Below are positions 35,837 to 47,171 of a stretch of 64,000 bases of DNA, in pieces. The first letter of the stretch is position 1; each line of letters begins with the position of its first letter. The notes beneath the pieces are model-generated. The model made no database searches. It was not told where the DNA came from and saw only the letters and a list, made by a program, of their open reading frames with translations. The position numbers and the translations under genes are program-made. Origin of the DNA: Salinicola tamaricis (GTDB lineage Bacteria; Pseudomonadota; Gammaproteobacteria; Pseudomonadales; Halomonadaceae); the NCBI RefSeq assembly GCF_003006155.1, contig NZ_CP023559.1, positions 3,348,001 through 3,412,000 on the forward strand. The letters are read 5' to 3'.

Positions 35837-38800
35837 GGTGTGCTCTCTCCGGGGGCTTGCCCATCCTGCAGCTCGCTGACCCCGTGACGGGCCGCGAGAC
35901 TGCTGATCGATTCCTCTTCACTCTCGCTGTCGCTGCCTTCGCCGCGCAGCTTGTGCATCAGATAGTCGCACAGCTTGGCCAGGGTACCGGCCTCGCTGAG
36001 TACCATCACCGGAACCTGAATGCCCAGGCGTGACTCCAGCGCGGTGACCAGCTCGACCCCCATCAGCGAATCGAAGCCCATGTCGTAGACCGACTTGTGG
36101 ATGTCGATCTTCTCTTCATCGATCAACAGAATCTTGGCGAGTTCCTTGCTGAGGACACCGATCAGGGTGTCGTAGAGCGCTTCCGGCTCCAGACTGGCGA
36201 GCAGCTGCTGCAGGTCGTCGTCGCCTTCGCTGCCGCTGTCGTCGCTGGCGCTGCGCGCGATCTCGCGATAGCGCGGCGTCTCCGCCGTGGGCAGGAAGCG
36301 TGCCAGCGCGCGCCACTCCAGTTCGAGCACGCCGAGCGCGGGGACATCGGCGACCAGCATGCGTTCGAGCACGTCTAGGGCGTCACGCGAGGTGAGCGCT
36401 TCGCCGCCCAGGCGCTCCTGCAGGCTGTCGCGGGTCTGGGTATGCCGCGCCAGGAAGCCGACATCCTCGATCGCGCCCCAGCGCACCACGGTGGCGGGGC
36501 GGCCCTGGGCGCGTCGCTGTGCGCCAAACGCTTCCAGCCAGTGGTTGGCGGCCACGTAGCTGGCCTGGCCGGGGTTACCGAACAGCGTGGTCGCGGAGGA
36601 GTAGACCACGAAGAAGTCGAGCGGGTCATCGGCGGTCAGCGCATCCAGATGGCGCGCGCCGTCGAGCTTGGGTGCCATCGCCCGGCGCACCCGTTCGGCG
36701 TCGAGATTGCGGATCAGGCCATCGTCGATCACCGTGGCGGCGTGCACGATGCCCTTGATCGGACCCAGGGCATCGCGGGCCGTGTCGAGCACAGCGCCCA
36801 GGGCCTCGGCGTCGGTCACGTCGCAGGCTTCGGCGCGCACACTCACGCCCGCGGCCTGCAGGCGTGCCACGCCGGCTTGGGCCTCTTCGGTGGTGGCGCC
36901 GCGGCGTCCCAGCAGCAGCAGCTTGCGGGCGCCCTTGGCGGCCAGCCACTCGGCGGTGGCGAGGCCGAAACCGCCCAGCCCGCCGGTGACCACGTAGGTC
37001 GCGGCGGCATCCAGGTTGAGCGTGAGATCCTCGCCGGGCGTCGGGGCAATCTGCGGCGGACGCTCGTAGGTGACCACCACCTTGCCGATCTGGCGTGCCT
37101 GCTGCATGTAGCGGAAGGCCTCGACCACCCGATCGCTGCCGAAGGCGGTGTAGGGCAGCGGTGCCAGCGTGCCGTCGGCGAACAGCGCCATCATCTCGCC
37201 GAACAGCTCGCCAGTCAGGCGCGGTAGCTCGCGCATCAGCTGGTCGGAGTCGACCCCGAAGTAGCTCAGGTTGTTGCGGAACGGACGCAGCCCGACCTTG
37301 GTGTTCTCGTAGAAGTCGCGCTTACCCAGTTCGATGAAGCGGCCGAACGGATTGAGCACGCGCAGGTTCTGGTTGATCGCCTCGCCGGCCAGCGAGTTGA
37401 GCACCACGTCGACTCCGCGGCCATCACCGCCGTTGTCTACCGAGAGATCGTGCAGAATCTCTTCGGCGAAAGTCAGGCTGCGCGAATCGTAGAGCCGCTC
37501 CACGCCCATCAGGCGCAGGAAGTCGCGCTTTTCCGCCGAGCCGACCGTGGCGTAGATCTCGGCGCCCAGCCAGCGGCCGATCTGGATCGCGGCCAGGCCG
37601 ACGCCGCCGGCGGCACCGTGGATCAGCAGGCGCTCGCCCGGCTGCAGGCGGGCCAGGTGTTTGAGCGAGTAGTAGACGGTGAAGAAGGTCGTGGGGATGG
37701 TCGCCGCGGCGGCATAGCCGATCTCCGCCGGAATCGCGGCAACGGCGTTGGCATCGGCGATCAGGCGGTCGCTGAAGCTCGCCGGGCCGAAACCGACCAC
37801 GGCATCGCCGGGTTTGAGCGGGCTGTCGGCATCGCCGACCCGCACCACCTCGCCGGCGAACTCCAGCCCCAGGGTGGGGCCGGCGAAACCGTTCTCGATC
37901 GCCTCGTCCGAGAGCAGGCCGAGGGCATACATCACGTCGCGGAAGTTGAGCCCGGTGGCCTTGACCGCCACCTCGACCTGACCTGACTGGGGCGCGGCCA
38001 GCGTATGCGGCTGCCAGCGCAGATGGCGCAGTTGGCCGGGCAGTTCGAAACCCAGGCTGACCGCGTGGCCGGCGCCGATCTCGCGCTGCTCGGCTTCGTT
38101 GACACTGCCCGGCGCGGGCTCGAGCCCGAGACGCGGCACCCAGCGCGCGCCCTCGGCATCGAGTACGACCTCGCTCTCGGCATCCGGCATCTCCAGCTCG
38201 AACAGCAGGGCGTCCAGCAGCGCCTCGTTAGTCGCTGCATTGGCCGGCAGGTCGAGCAGCCGCACCTGGCGGCTACCGGCCTCGTTCTGCAATGAGCGGC
38301 CGAAGCCCCACAAGGCCGCGTCTTCGGGCGGCGTGGATCGATCTGCCGCATCTTCGGGCGGCATGAACCGACCAGCCGCGTCTTCGGGCGGCATGAACCG
38401 ATCGGGCGGTGTGGCGCTCAGGGTATCCATCGCGCCCAGGGTGGGGCCGACGCCCTGGGTAATCAGCCACAGTGACGCCTCGCTGCCACTGGCTTCGAGA
38501 CTCTGCAGCCACTGCATGGCGAGCACGCAGCGGGTCTCGGCGTCGCTGCCGAGGCCGCGCAGGTCGACCACCTGGGTCGCGGCGACCTCGGCGAGCAGCG
38601 CCGCCGGCTCGCCATCGTCGCGCCGCGAGACCGTCTCTTCGAGGGCTTGCAGGCGCGCTTCCAGCGCGTTGGCGAGGGGCTGCGAGGTGGCGTCGGCCAG
38701 GATCAGCCAGTGTGCCGGCGCGGGCTCGGCACGCTCGTCGCTATTATCGCCCGGCGTGGCGCTGGACAGCGGCGGTTGGGCGGTCAACAGCACCAGCCCA

Positions 38801-41800
38801 CCGTGGTCGCTCTCCAGGGCATGCTCGGCGATTCCGCGGTAGCCCAGCATGTCGAGCTGTTCGCGGACCTCGGTGAGCGCCGCGGGCAGGGCGTCGTCCT
38901 CCAGGGCCAGCGACAGAAAATGACGCCAGTCGTTGTCATCCTGGGCCAGCAGTGCGATCTGCGCGTCGTCCGCGAGCTGCTGCGGCAGCGCGCGCAGCAG
39001 GGCGGCGGTCTCTTCGCGCGTGCCGTCCAGGGTGATCAGCGCTACCGTTGCCCCGATATCGGCAAGGGCCGCGTCGCTGGCGATCAGTTCGACACGCGCA
39101 TCCTGCTCGGCCAGCGCCTCGGCTTCCTGGCGCGCACTGTCGCGCAGCGGCAGGAAGCGGAACGCCGCGCGGTCACCGGGGATGCCCTGCAGCAGGCGCT
39201 CGCCCAGCTGTGGCCGCGATGCCGCTGCCTCGAGCACGATCAGCCGCTGCTGCGGTGGCAGTAGCTGCAGCGAGAGCTGGTACTGCGCCTGCCAGGTGTC
39301 GGCCAGCGCGAACCAGCCGCGCTCACCCACGCTGGCCTGGATCAGCCGGGTCATGCGTGCGCTGTCCAGCCCCAGGCTTTCGGCGTCGAGCTGGCCGTCG
39401 AGCCACTCGGCCAGGTGCAGGCCGAGCCGGCCGACGCTGTGGGTCAGAGCGGCGTAGTCGGGGTAGTCGCGGATCAGCAGGTTCCAGATCGTGGCGGCAT
39501 CGATCTCCTCCGCCTCGCGCAGCTGCCAGCCGGCATCGGTCTGACTGACCACGCCACTGGCCATGGCAAGCTCGATCACCCGCTGGCGGCGCTGGCGCAG
39601 ATCGGCCGGGCCGCTGTCGAAGCGCGCCTGCGGCAGTTGGCCATCGGCATCGGCATGCGGGCGCAGGGCCTGATCGAGGAAGGTCGCGACCAAGGTGTCG
39701 AGCAGCGGCGCGACCTCGTCGGCGTAGCGGCCGCCGGTCACTTCGCGGTAGCGCGCCTGCAACTCGCTCAGGGCGAGCTCCGCGCTGGCATCATCCAGCG
39801 GTAGGCTGGCGGCTTCCCGCGGTGCCGGGACCAGGCGGTGGTCGAGATAGCTCAACCGGTGCTGGGGGGCATGGCGCAGGCGTGCGGCCTTGAACCGCGC
39901 GCCCTCGACCACGGCGATGGCCTGGCCGTCGGCGGCGTAGAGCGCCACCTCGGCGCACAGCGAGTGGGGTGCCCGGCTGGTGAGGCGGACCTCCATCCAC
40001 GCCGGCGGTGCGGCGTCGAGGCGTAGCTGCAGCCGCTCCAGGCGTACTGGTACGAAGGCCATGCCGCCGGCGGCGGCGAGTTCGTCGGCCAGCAGCGGGA
40101 TGAACAGCTGGAAGGCGCTGTCGAGAATCCCCGGCGCGAGCAGGCAGTCGCGCTGCCCCTCGGCGATCGCCGGCGGCAGGTCGATGCGGCCCAGGGCGCG
40201 GTCATCCTCGAGCCAGATGGCGTCGATGGCCTGGAAGCCGGGGCCGTAGTCGAGCCCGACATGGGCCGCCATCGCCAGGTGGCGCTCGCGGCTGATGTCC
40301 GGGGTACGCTGGGGCAGGCCGGTTCCGCGCCGGCTCAGCAGCAGGCCGCGGGTCTGGGCGGCGATACGCGCGCGGGCGTTGAGGGTCCAGGCATCGTCGC
40401 TGGCCGGCTCGCGGGTCTGCATGGTGAGGCTGCCATCGGCTTCCTGCAGCTCGAGCAGCAGCTTCTTGCCGTGGCTGGCGTCGAGCAGCAGCGGGCTCAG
40501 GATCTCGAGCGCCTCGATATCGAGCAGTGGGCTGGCTTTCCAGGCGCTGGCGGCGGCCAGCGCCAGCTCGGCGAAGCCAGCACCCGGGAACACGGTGGCA
40601 TCGCCGACGCGGTGGTCGACCAGCCACGGCAGGCGCCGGCTATCGAGCTGACTCTCCCAGGCCCAGCCTTGGCGGGCGAGACGGTAGCCGAGCAGTGGGT
40701 GTTCGTAGTGACGTGCCATCAGCCCCTGGGTATCGCCGGTGGGGCTGACCCAGTAGCGCTCGCGTTGCCAGGGGTAGTGGGGCAGGTCGACGAAGCGGCC
40801 GACCACCGGGAACCAGTGGCGCGGTGACACGCTGCCGCTGGCGAGCAGCCCGGCAAGGCTGGCTTCGACGGCGCTGAGTCCATCGTCGCCGCGGGCCAAC
40901 GTACCGAGCAGCGCAGCCTGGCTGAGCGTCGGCGGCGAGGGCGTCGCTGAGGTAGCGGCGCAGGATCGGCTGCGCGCCGATCTCGACGAAGGTGCGCGCG
41001 CCGGCGGCGATCAGGGCGTCGATGGCGGGGGCGAACTGCACCGGCTCGCGGATATTGCGCCACCAGTAGTCGGCGCCCAGCTCGCGGCCGGGTAGGCGTG
41101 TGCCGGAGACGGTGGAGTAGAACGGCAGCTCGCCGTCATTGGGTGTCAGGTGTCCAAGGGCATCGATCAGCGGGGGCGCGAATCGGGTCCATCGCCGGGC
41201 TGTGGAAGGCGTAGTCCAGCGGCAGTCGCTTGGCGAAGATGCGCTCGGCGGTGAGCGCGCTCTCCAGGCGCGTCAGCGCCCAGGCCGGGCCGGCCAGGGT
41301 CACGCCCTTGGCGCTGTTGACCCCGGCGATCACGATCTCGGCGTACTCGGGCGCGTCGAGCCAGCCCTGCATCGCCTCTGCGCCCAGGCCCACGGCGCTC
41401 ATCTCGCCGCTGCCGCGGGTGCGGCCCTGGCCGGCGCTGCGATGGAAGATCACGCTGACCGCGGTCTCCAGCGTCAGCGCGCGGCCCAGGCCCAGGCGGC
41501 GGCGACTTCACCCACGCTATGCCCGGTGACTGCCGCCGGGCGTACGCCCTCGGCGGCCAGCAGCCGGGTCAGTCCCACCTGCAGCGCGAACAGCGCCGGC
41601 TGGGCGATCTCGGTGCGCGCCAGGCGATCCTCACCTGAACTCTCGCGGGCCTGATTGATGCCTTCGAGCTCCTCGCGCAGGGAGAAGTCCGGCATGGCGC
41701 TGGAATAGCGCATCCACTTCGTCGATGGCGGGCGGCGAATACCGCCGACTCCGCCATAGGGTCTGCCCCATGCGCTCCCATTGACAGCCGTTGCCGGTAT

Positions 41801-43387
41801 AACACGAATACCGGGCCGTGGGCCGTCGTCGACACGCTCGGCGCTGGCGCTGCCGGGGACGCTCTCGCCCGCGGCCAGGGCGTCCAGGCGAGTGATTGCG
41901 TCTCCCGCGCTGGTGCTGAATAGCACCGCGGCGTGGGGGTGAGCCTCGCGGCGGAAAGCCAGGCTATAGGCGGTGTCGTAGAAGGCTTCAGGGTGGCTGG
42001 CCAGCGTGGCGCTCAGGCGGCTGGCGAATTCGCGTAGCGCTTCCGGGCTGCGCGCACTGAGGCACAGCGGTAGCTGGCGGTCGGCATCAGCGGCCGCGGG
42101 CTGCGCCATCGCCGGTGCCGACTGCAGCAGCACATGGGCGTTGGCGCCACCGAAGCCGAACGAGTTGACGCCGATGGTCAGCGTGCCCTCGGCTTTGAGG
42201 CGGCGGGGTTTGTCGACGATCTCCAGATTCCAGCCGTCGAGATCGATGCGCGGGTTGACCTGGCGGATACCGATGGTCGCCGGAACTTCGCGCTCGCGCA
42301 GGGCGTAGATCGCCTTGGCCAGGCCGGCGACCCCCGAGGCGGTCTCCAGGTGGCCGAGGTTCGACTTGACCGAGCCGATGGGCAGCGGCTGACGTCGCTG
42401 CTGGCCGATCGCCGCACCGATGGCGCGGGTCTCTAGCGGGTCGCCGACCGCGGTGCCGGTGCCGTGGGCTTCGAGGTAGTCGATATCGTCCGGGGTGAGG
42501 CCGGCACGCGCCAGGGTCTGACGCATCAGCGCCACCTGGGCGTCGGCGTTGGGCACGGTCAGGCCCTTCTTGTAGCCGTCGGTATTGACCCCGCTGCCGG
42601 CGACCACGGCGAGAATGCGATCGCCGTCGGCCACTGCCTTGTCATAATCCTTGAGCAGGAAGACGCCGCCGCCCTCGGAGCGCACGTAGCCATCGCCGTT
42701 GGCGTCGAACACCTGGCAGCGTCCGGTGGGCGAGAGCATGCTCGCCTTGGAGAAGATGATGAAGCCGAACGGATGCAGATGCAGGCTGATCCCGCCGGCC
42801 AGGGCGAGCTCGGTCTCACCGCTGCGAATCGACTGGCACGCCTGGTGGAAGGCCACCAACGACGACGAGCACGCGGTATCCATCGACATGCTCGGCCCGT
42901 GGAGGTCGAACAGGTAGGAGATGCGGTTGGAGGCGATGCTCGAGGTGTTGCCGGTGGCGGTCGAGGTATCGATCGCCGACATGTCGTCGGCCATGCGATA
43001 GGAGTAGTCGAGACTGGCCACGCCCATGAACACCCCGCACTGACTGCCACGCAGGCGCTGCGGGGGAATGCCGGCGTCCTCCATCGCTTCCCAGGTCATC
43101 TCCAGCAGCAGGCGCTGCTGCGGATCCATCTGTGCCGCCTCGCGCGGGGAGATGCCGAAGAACGCCGCATCGAAGCCGGAAATGTCGCCCAGGCTACCGG
43201 CGGCAAAGGTATAGCTGGTGCCGGGATGGTGCTTGTCAGGGTGGCGATAGACCTCATGGTCCCAGCGGTCCGCGGCAACCGTGGTGACCAGGTCTTCGCC
43301 GCTCTTGAGCGCTTGCCAGAAACGTTCTGAAGTCGGGGCGCTCGGGAAACGATGAGCCGCGCCGATGATGGCAACGCGTTGGGTCAT
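35833..43387 (-). pseudogene. Type I polyketide/fatty acid synthase (RkpA-like), KS-AT-DH-(psi)-ER-KR-ACP, frame broken in AT
   Basis: About 2500 aa in total. KS: C173 in DTACSSSLVAFH, then EAHGTGTAVGDPLETRAIGA and SVKSNLGHLETASG. AT: GHSVGEVAAAW, interrupted. DH: hot-dog fold with LVDHRVGDATVFPGAGFAE. A linker with no clear motif follows; it may be a pseudo-MT plus structural KR. ER: GLNFRDVMYALGLL, LLIHGAAGGVGLAAIQIGRW. KR: YVVTGGLGGFGLATAEWLA, then YSSATTLFGNPGQASYVAAN. ACP: DMGFDSLMGVEL with the phosphopantetheine serine. There is no thioesterase. Frames change near 40910, 41170 and 41490, and several times between 41700 and 41840. From 40899 to 35833 it is one open frame of 1688 codons. 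With full reduction it should make a saturated chain handed to the overlapping oxoamine synthase. Confidence 0.87.
38315..38404 (-). repeat. 30-bp in-frame tandem repeat inside the PKS gene, 3 copies
   Basis: Three 30-base units (38315-38344, 38345-38374, 38375-38404) encode a repeated decapeptide of the form (D/G)RFMPPEDAA. They sit in the linker just before ALWGFGRSLQ, at the boundary of the structural region preceding ER. Differences between units are a few bases. Confidence 0.93.
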
Positions 43388-43618
43388 TGGGACTCCTTTC
43401 TCCGTAGCCTGGGGCTACGCCTTGCTATTGTTGCGTCATCGCCGGGGTGCCGTGTGCACTATCGTGGTGTTCGCGATAGGCGAAGACAGCATCCCGTTGG
43501 GGCATCCACGTCCTTGGCGCAGCGCTGCGCCCGTGTGGCGTCGAGATCGCTCGATACGTTCACTGCCTGTGCACGTGATCAGGCATCTTGCCGCCATGAT
43601 TGCCCGTCGATTGCCTGC
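43388..43618. other. Gap inside the minus-strand lipid operon with a perfect palindrome
   Basis: These 231 bases separate the LtaS-like gene from the PKS gene, the only large gap in this operon. A perfect 16-bp palindrome GGCGCAGCGCTGCGCC lies at 43516-43531. It has no T run, so it is more likely a regulator site or attenuating hairpin than a terminator. A GGAG ribosome site precedes the PKS start. Confidence 0.45.
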
Positions 43619-45148
43619 TTATTGCGCTCGATGATGGGTCTGATAAATCGTGGTGCCCAGCTTATCCGCTGACAGTGTCTGGCGCACCTTATCGCTTGGC
43701 TCGGCGTCGCTCTGCCAGATGAAATAGTTCGTCAAACCATCCGGTTCGCCGTGGTCGGCATAGACGCCCGGCATGATCGGTACGTGGTCGCCGTAGAACG
43801 CCAGCATGCCGGGCCTGTCAGCCGTCGTCAGCAGCGCCTTGAGGCGCGCGAGCATCTTGTCGCCGTTGTGCAGGTGGCGCAGATAAACGGCGAGATCGCC
43901 ATGGCCTTCGGGCAGCTCGCCCTCGAGCCAGTCGGCGGCGACGCGGGCATCTGGCGTCTCCAGATGCAGCGGGCCATGATTCTCCATGCTGATCACGAAC
44001 ACGAACAGCGGCTGCGTCGGGCCTGTGGCGAGCATCTCGCGCACCTTCGCCGCGAGGGCCAGGTCGCCAGTGTACTGGCCGTCGCGATCGCTCTCGTCGA
44101 AAGCGCGGATATCGATGAAGTCATCGAAGCCGAGCTGCGGATAGACTCGGTCGCGCAGATAGAAGCTGGCCGGGTAGGGGTGCACGCAGACCGTACGATA
44201 GCCCAGCGCCTTGAGCGCACCGGCGAGGTTGCGTACCGGCATCCGCGCCAGTTGATGGTAGGGGTTGAAGCGATGGCCGCCGAGGGCTTCCGGGGTCAAA
44301 CCGGTAAGCACCGCGCACTCGGTGCGCACGGTGTTGGCGCCCCAGGCGGGCACCTCGAGACGGCCTGCCGCCAGTGCCTGCTCACTCAGAGTATCGAACT
44401 CGCGCAGAATCTCCGGGCGAATGCCGGGGTACCAGCTGCGCGGATCGAAGAACGACTCGCTCTGCACCAGTACCAGGTGCGGTAGGGTGTTGCTGGCCGG
44501 CGGTGTCGCCGGTTGGGGGAAGGCCGCGGCGTTGCCGCCCGCTGCCAGCGGCTGGCGCAGTAACCTGCCGTAGGCCCACAGATAGGGATAAATGCCTAGT
44601 TCGACCAGGTCGTGGTTGGGCTCCAGGTTGCAGGCTGGCATGCGTGGCAGCGCCAGCCACAGGGCGATCACGCTGGCGGCACTCAATGCCAGGGTGACGA
44701 ACAGGCTCCAGGGCGCGTCGGGGCGGGCGAACAGCGAGGGTTCGAGCCAGAACCCGGCGGCGATGGCCAGGGCGCCGGCACTGCTGGCGGCGATGGTCAA
44801 ACCGATACCGAAGAAGGGGATATAGAGGCGCGGGTGCTTGACCGCATCGACGAAGTACTCGAAGTCCTGGCACAGGAAGGGCTCGCGTAGCGACGCCGAT
44901 TTGGTGTTGTTGACCTGGACGATCACCATCTGCAGCGAGCCGGCGATCACCACTGCGAACCACGGGCGCTGCACGATCAGCAGCCACAGCGTGAAGTGCA
45001 GCAGGGTAGTGGCCGCGTGCACGCCGATCACCGCAGCCGAACGACGCCATAGCGGGCGCGGGCGTGGCACGAGCAGCAGCTCGAACAGCGACGTGAGCAG
45101 CAGTGTGATCAGCGCAGCGCCAAGGGTTTGAGCGATACCGGCACTCAT
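43619..45148 (-). CDS. LTA synthase/sulfatase-family membrane enzyme (RkpI-like candidate)
   Basis: The 509-aa protein has about five N-terminal membrane helices (AALITLLLTSLFELLLV, AATTLLHFTLWLLIVQRPW, AIAAGFWL, LFVTLALSAASVIALWLAL). A periplasmic alkaline-phosphatase/sulfatase-fold domain follows: LVLVQSESFFD with metal ligands, WGANTVRTECAVLTGL around the likely nucleophile threonine, FVFVISMENHGPLH and AFYGDHVPIMPG. Related proteins transfer glycerol-phosphate or phosphoethanolamine from lipids. The start ATG at 45148 overlaps the SDR stop (ATGA); upstream in-frame codons lie inside the SDR gene. Its place in the operon suggests head-group or anchor modification of the capsule lipid. Confidence 0.8.
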   Translation of the reverse strand: MSAGIAQTLGAALITLLLTSLFELLLVPRPRPLWRRSAAVIGVHAATTLLHFTLWLLIVQRPWFAVVIAGSLQMVIVQVNNTKSASLREPFLCQDFEYFVDAVKHPRLYIPFFGIGLTIAASSAGALAIAAGFWLEPSLFARPDAPWSLFVTLALSAASVIALWLALPRMPACNLEPNHDLVELGIYPYLWAYGRLLRQPLAAGGNAAAFPQPATPPASNTLPHLVLVQSESFFDPRSWYPGIRPEILREFDTLSEQALAAGRLEVPAWGANTVRTECAVLTGLTPEALGGHRFNPYHQLARMPVRNLAGALKALGYRTVCVHPYPASFYLRDRVYPQLGFDDFIDIRAFDESDRDGQYTGDLALAAKVREMLATGPTQPLFVFVISMENHGPLHLETPDARVAADWLEGELPEGHGDLAVYLRHLHNGDKMLARLKALLTTADRPGMLAFYGDHVPIMPGVYADHGEPDGLTNYFIWQSDAEPSDKVRQTLSADKLGTTIYQTHHRAQ

Positions 45149-45924
45149 GACTTCGAGCCCTCGGCGTAGTCGAGCCACTTGAGCAGGCGCTGGGAGACCG
45201 CCGCCGGCAGTACCGCCAGCCACCAGCAGCCGAAGTCGAGCGGGAAGGGAAAGCTGACGCGGGCGCGGTTGCGCGCAACGCCCGTGGCGATGCGCCGGGC
45301 GGCCCGCTCCGGCTGCCACAGGAACGGCTTGGGTCCGGGCATGTCATGGCACATCTGCGAGCTGACGTAGCCTGGCATGATCACGCTGACGCCGACGCCA
45401 TAGGGCGCCAGCCAGCCGCGCAGAGCCTCTCCATAGGCCTTCACGCCGGCTTTGCTGGCGCTGTAGCTGGGCGTCACCGGCAGCCCGTGGTAGGCGGCCA
45501 GCGAGCTCATGAAGACCAGTTGGCCACGCCCCGCGGCGCGCATGCGCTTGCCCAGAAAGTTGCCCATCGCCATGGGTACGCGCAGGTTGATCGCGAGCAG
45601 GCGGCTGGCGTCGTCCCAGGCTTCGCCCTGATTGTCGGTGCCGATATCGATGTTCATGCCGGCGTTGACGATGACCAGGTCGGGCGGCGTCGGCGCGCAT
45701 AGCGATTCGAGCCAGGCGAACAGGGCGTCGTCGTCCTCGAGGTCGACGCGGCTGGTCTCGACCTCGGCCCCTAGCCGTCGGCAGGCGCCGGCGACTTCGT
45801 CGAGCATGTCGCTGCGCCGCCCGTGGAGTACCAGCCGGCAGCCCTTGGCATGCGCTTCGGCGTAGTGCTTGGCCAGGGCGGCGCCAATGGCACCGGTGGC
45901 TCCGGTGATGACGATACGTCTCAT
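45145..45924 (-). CDS. Short-chain dehydrogenase/reductase (RkpH-like)
   Basis: A classical SDR of 259 aa: IVITGATGAIGAALAKHYAE for NAD(P) binding, VIVNAGMN, a catalytic serine in FMSSLAAYHG and Y-x3-K in YSASKAG. The C terminus has a hydrophobic stretch (FGCWWLAVLPAAVSQRLL) that may attach it to the membrane. It overlaps kpsS and the LtaS-like gene by 4 bases each. In sphingoid base synthesis an SDR reduces the 3-keto group made by the oxoamine synthase; the same job is plausible here. The rhizobial rkp-1 region has an SDR, rkpH, in the equivalent context. Confidence 0.88.
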   Translation of the reverse strand: MRRIVITGATGAIGAALAKHYAEAHAKGCRLVLHGRRSDMLDEVAGACRRLGAEVETSRVDLEDDDALFAWLESLCAPTPPDLVIVNAGMNIDIGTDNQGEAWDDASRLLAINLRVPMAMGNFLGKRMRAAGRGQLVFMSSLAAYHGLPVTPSYSASKAGVKAYGEALRGWLAPYGVGVSVIMPGYVSSQMCHDMPGPKPFLWQPERAARRIATGVARNRARVSFPFPLDFGCWWLAVLPAAVSQRLLKWLDYAEGSKS

Positions 45925-47170
45925 GAAGCAATCTCGTCCTTGAGTTGTTGCAGCGGCGAGCGGTCACGTTCCATGACCTGCAGGGCATGCCCGGCCGCCA
46001 GCTCGATACCCGGGCGGCAGTAGAACCCACCGTTGATCTGTACCGTCTGCGCCACGGTGCGGCGATAGGCTCGAAACAGTGCCGCATCCGGCTGCGGCCT
46101 ATTCTGCCAGAAATCGTCCAGCTTGCCCTGGTGAGTGAGTCCGGGCATGTCGTAGATCGGCGAGGCCAGGGTATGGGTGGGGCAGCCGAAGCCGAGCGAG
46201 ACGTTGCCGGCAGTACTGTTGACGGTGACCAATCCACTGGCACGCTTGAGCAGCGCCTCCAGATTGCCGCCTTCGAGATAGACCAGGCGTCCCGCCAGAT
46301 CGTACTCCTTCATCAGCACCTTGATCAGCCGGGCGTAGTGGGCCAGGCCCATGTCCAGCGGGTGGTTCTTGATCACCAGGCGGGCATCGGCGGGGGCATG
46401 ATAGGCGAACGAGGCCGCCACCTTGCCGATCACCTCCTGCATGTTCTTGAAGTCGGAGTGATAGCGAATCTGGGCGTCGCTCTTGAGCTGCAGCGGCAGC
46501 AGAAAGAACGGATGGTCTTCGCTCAGCAGCGTGTGCATGCGCTCGTCGTCGCGCCGCGTCAGATAGGGCATGCGCGCCTTGCGCAGCAGAAACCCGGCAT
46601 ACTCCACCGGTGCGGTGACCAGCGCGTGATTGCGGTAGTGCGGATGCAGAAACGGGTTGGCCACTCCCGCCAGGTGATAAAGCACGTCGTGGCGAGCGCG
46701 GGTGCTGAACTGATTGGGAAACGGGCTGGGCTTGCCGGCGCTGGGCAGCCGTCTGCCCGCCTCGCGGTACCACTCCGGGTCCCGTGGCAGTAGCGAGAGT
46801 GAGCGTTGACGCCTTCGCGCTCCAGGGTGACCCAGTAGGGGCGAAAGTAGCCCTCTTCGAACACGTGATTGCGGATACCGCGTTCACGCGCGGCGAGAAT
46901 CGCGCGGCGATGCACCGGGCGGCGATCGCCGAACACCACCTGATCGGTCACCGCGTGGCGCTCCCAGATCCGCGCCAGATAGGCGGGAATCCGTTCGGCG
47001 TGGCCGCGATAGGCGTAGGTGTTGCCGTGGTGCCAGTAGAGACTGTCGCCGACGGTGAAGTTGACCTTGATCACACGATGCCCTGCCGCAAGCAGCTGCT
47101 CGCCAAGCCGGTCGAAAAACGGCGAGCAGACACCTTGCAACAGCAGGAAACACTTGCGGGACGTCGTCAA
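45921..47170 (-). pseudogene. kpsS: Capsule beta-Kdo transferase KpsS, one frameshift
   Basis: KpsS adds the first beta-Kdo to the lipid anchor of ABC-exported capsules. N-terminal part: KCFLLLQGVCSPFFDRLGEQ, VNFTVGDSLYW, VFGDRRPVHRRA and FEEGYFRPYWVTLEREGV. C-terminal part: FFLLPLQLKSDAQIRYHSDF, VIKNHPLDMGL and LVTVNSTAGNVSLGFGCPTH. The frame is lost near 46795 (gctcactctcgctactg), between EREGVNAHS and LPRDPEWYREAG. Corrected length is about 416 aa, normal for KpsS. It overlaps the SDR gene by 4 bases and follows kpsC by 1 base, so all are one operon. High GC, native composition. Confidence 0.92.
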
Positions 47171-47171
47171 C

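Noticed and set aside
38315-38404. Repeat cluster considered as CRISPR or regulatory array
   Set aside because: It is in frame inside the PKS gene and codes a repeated peptide.
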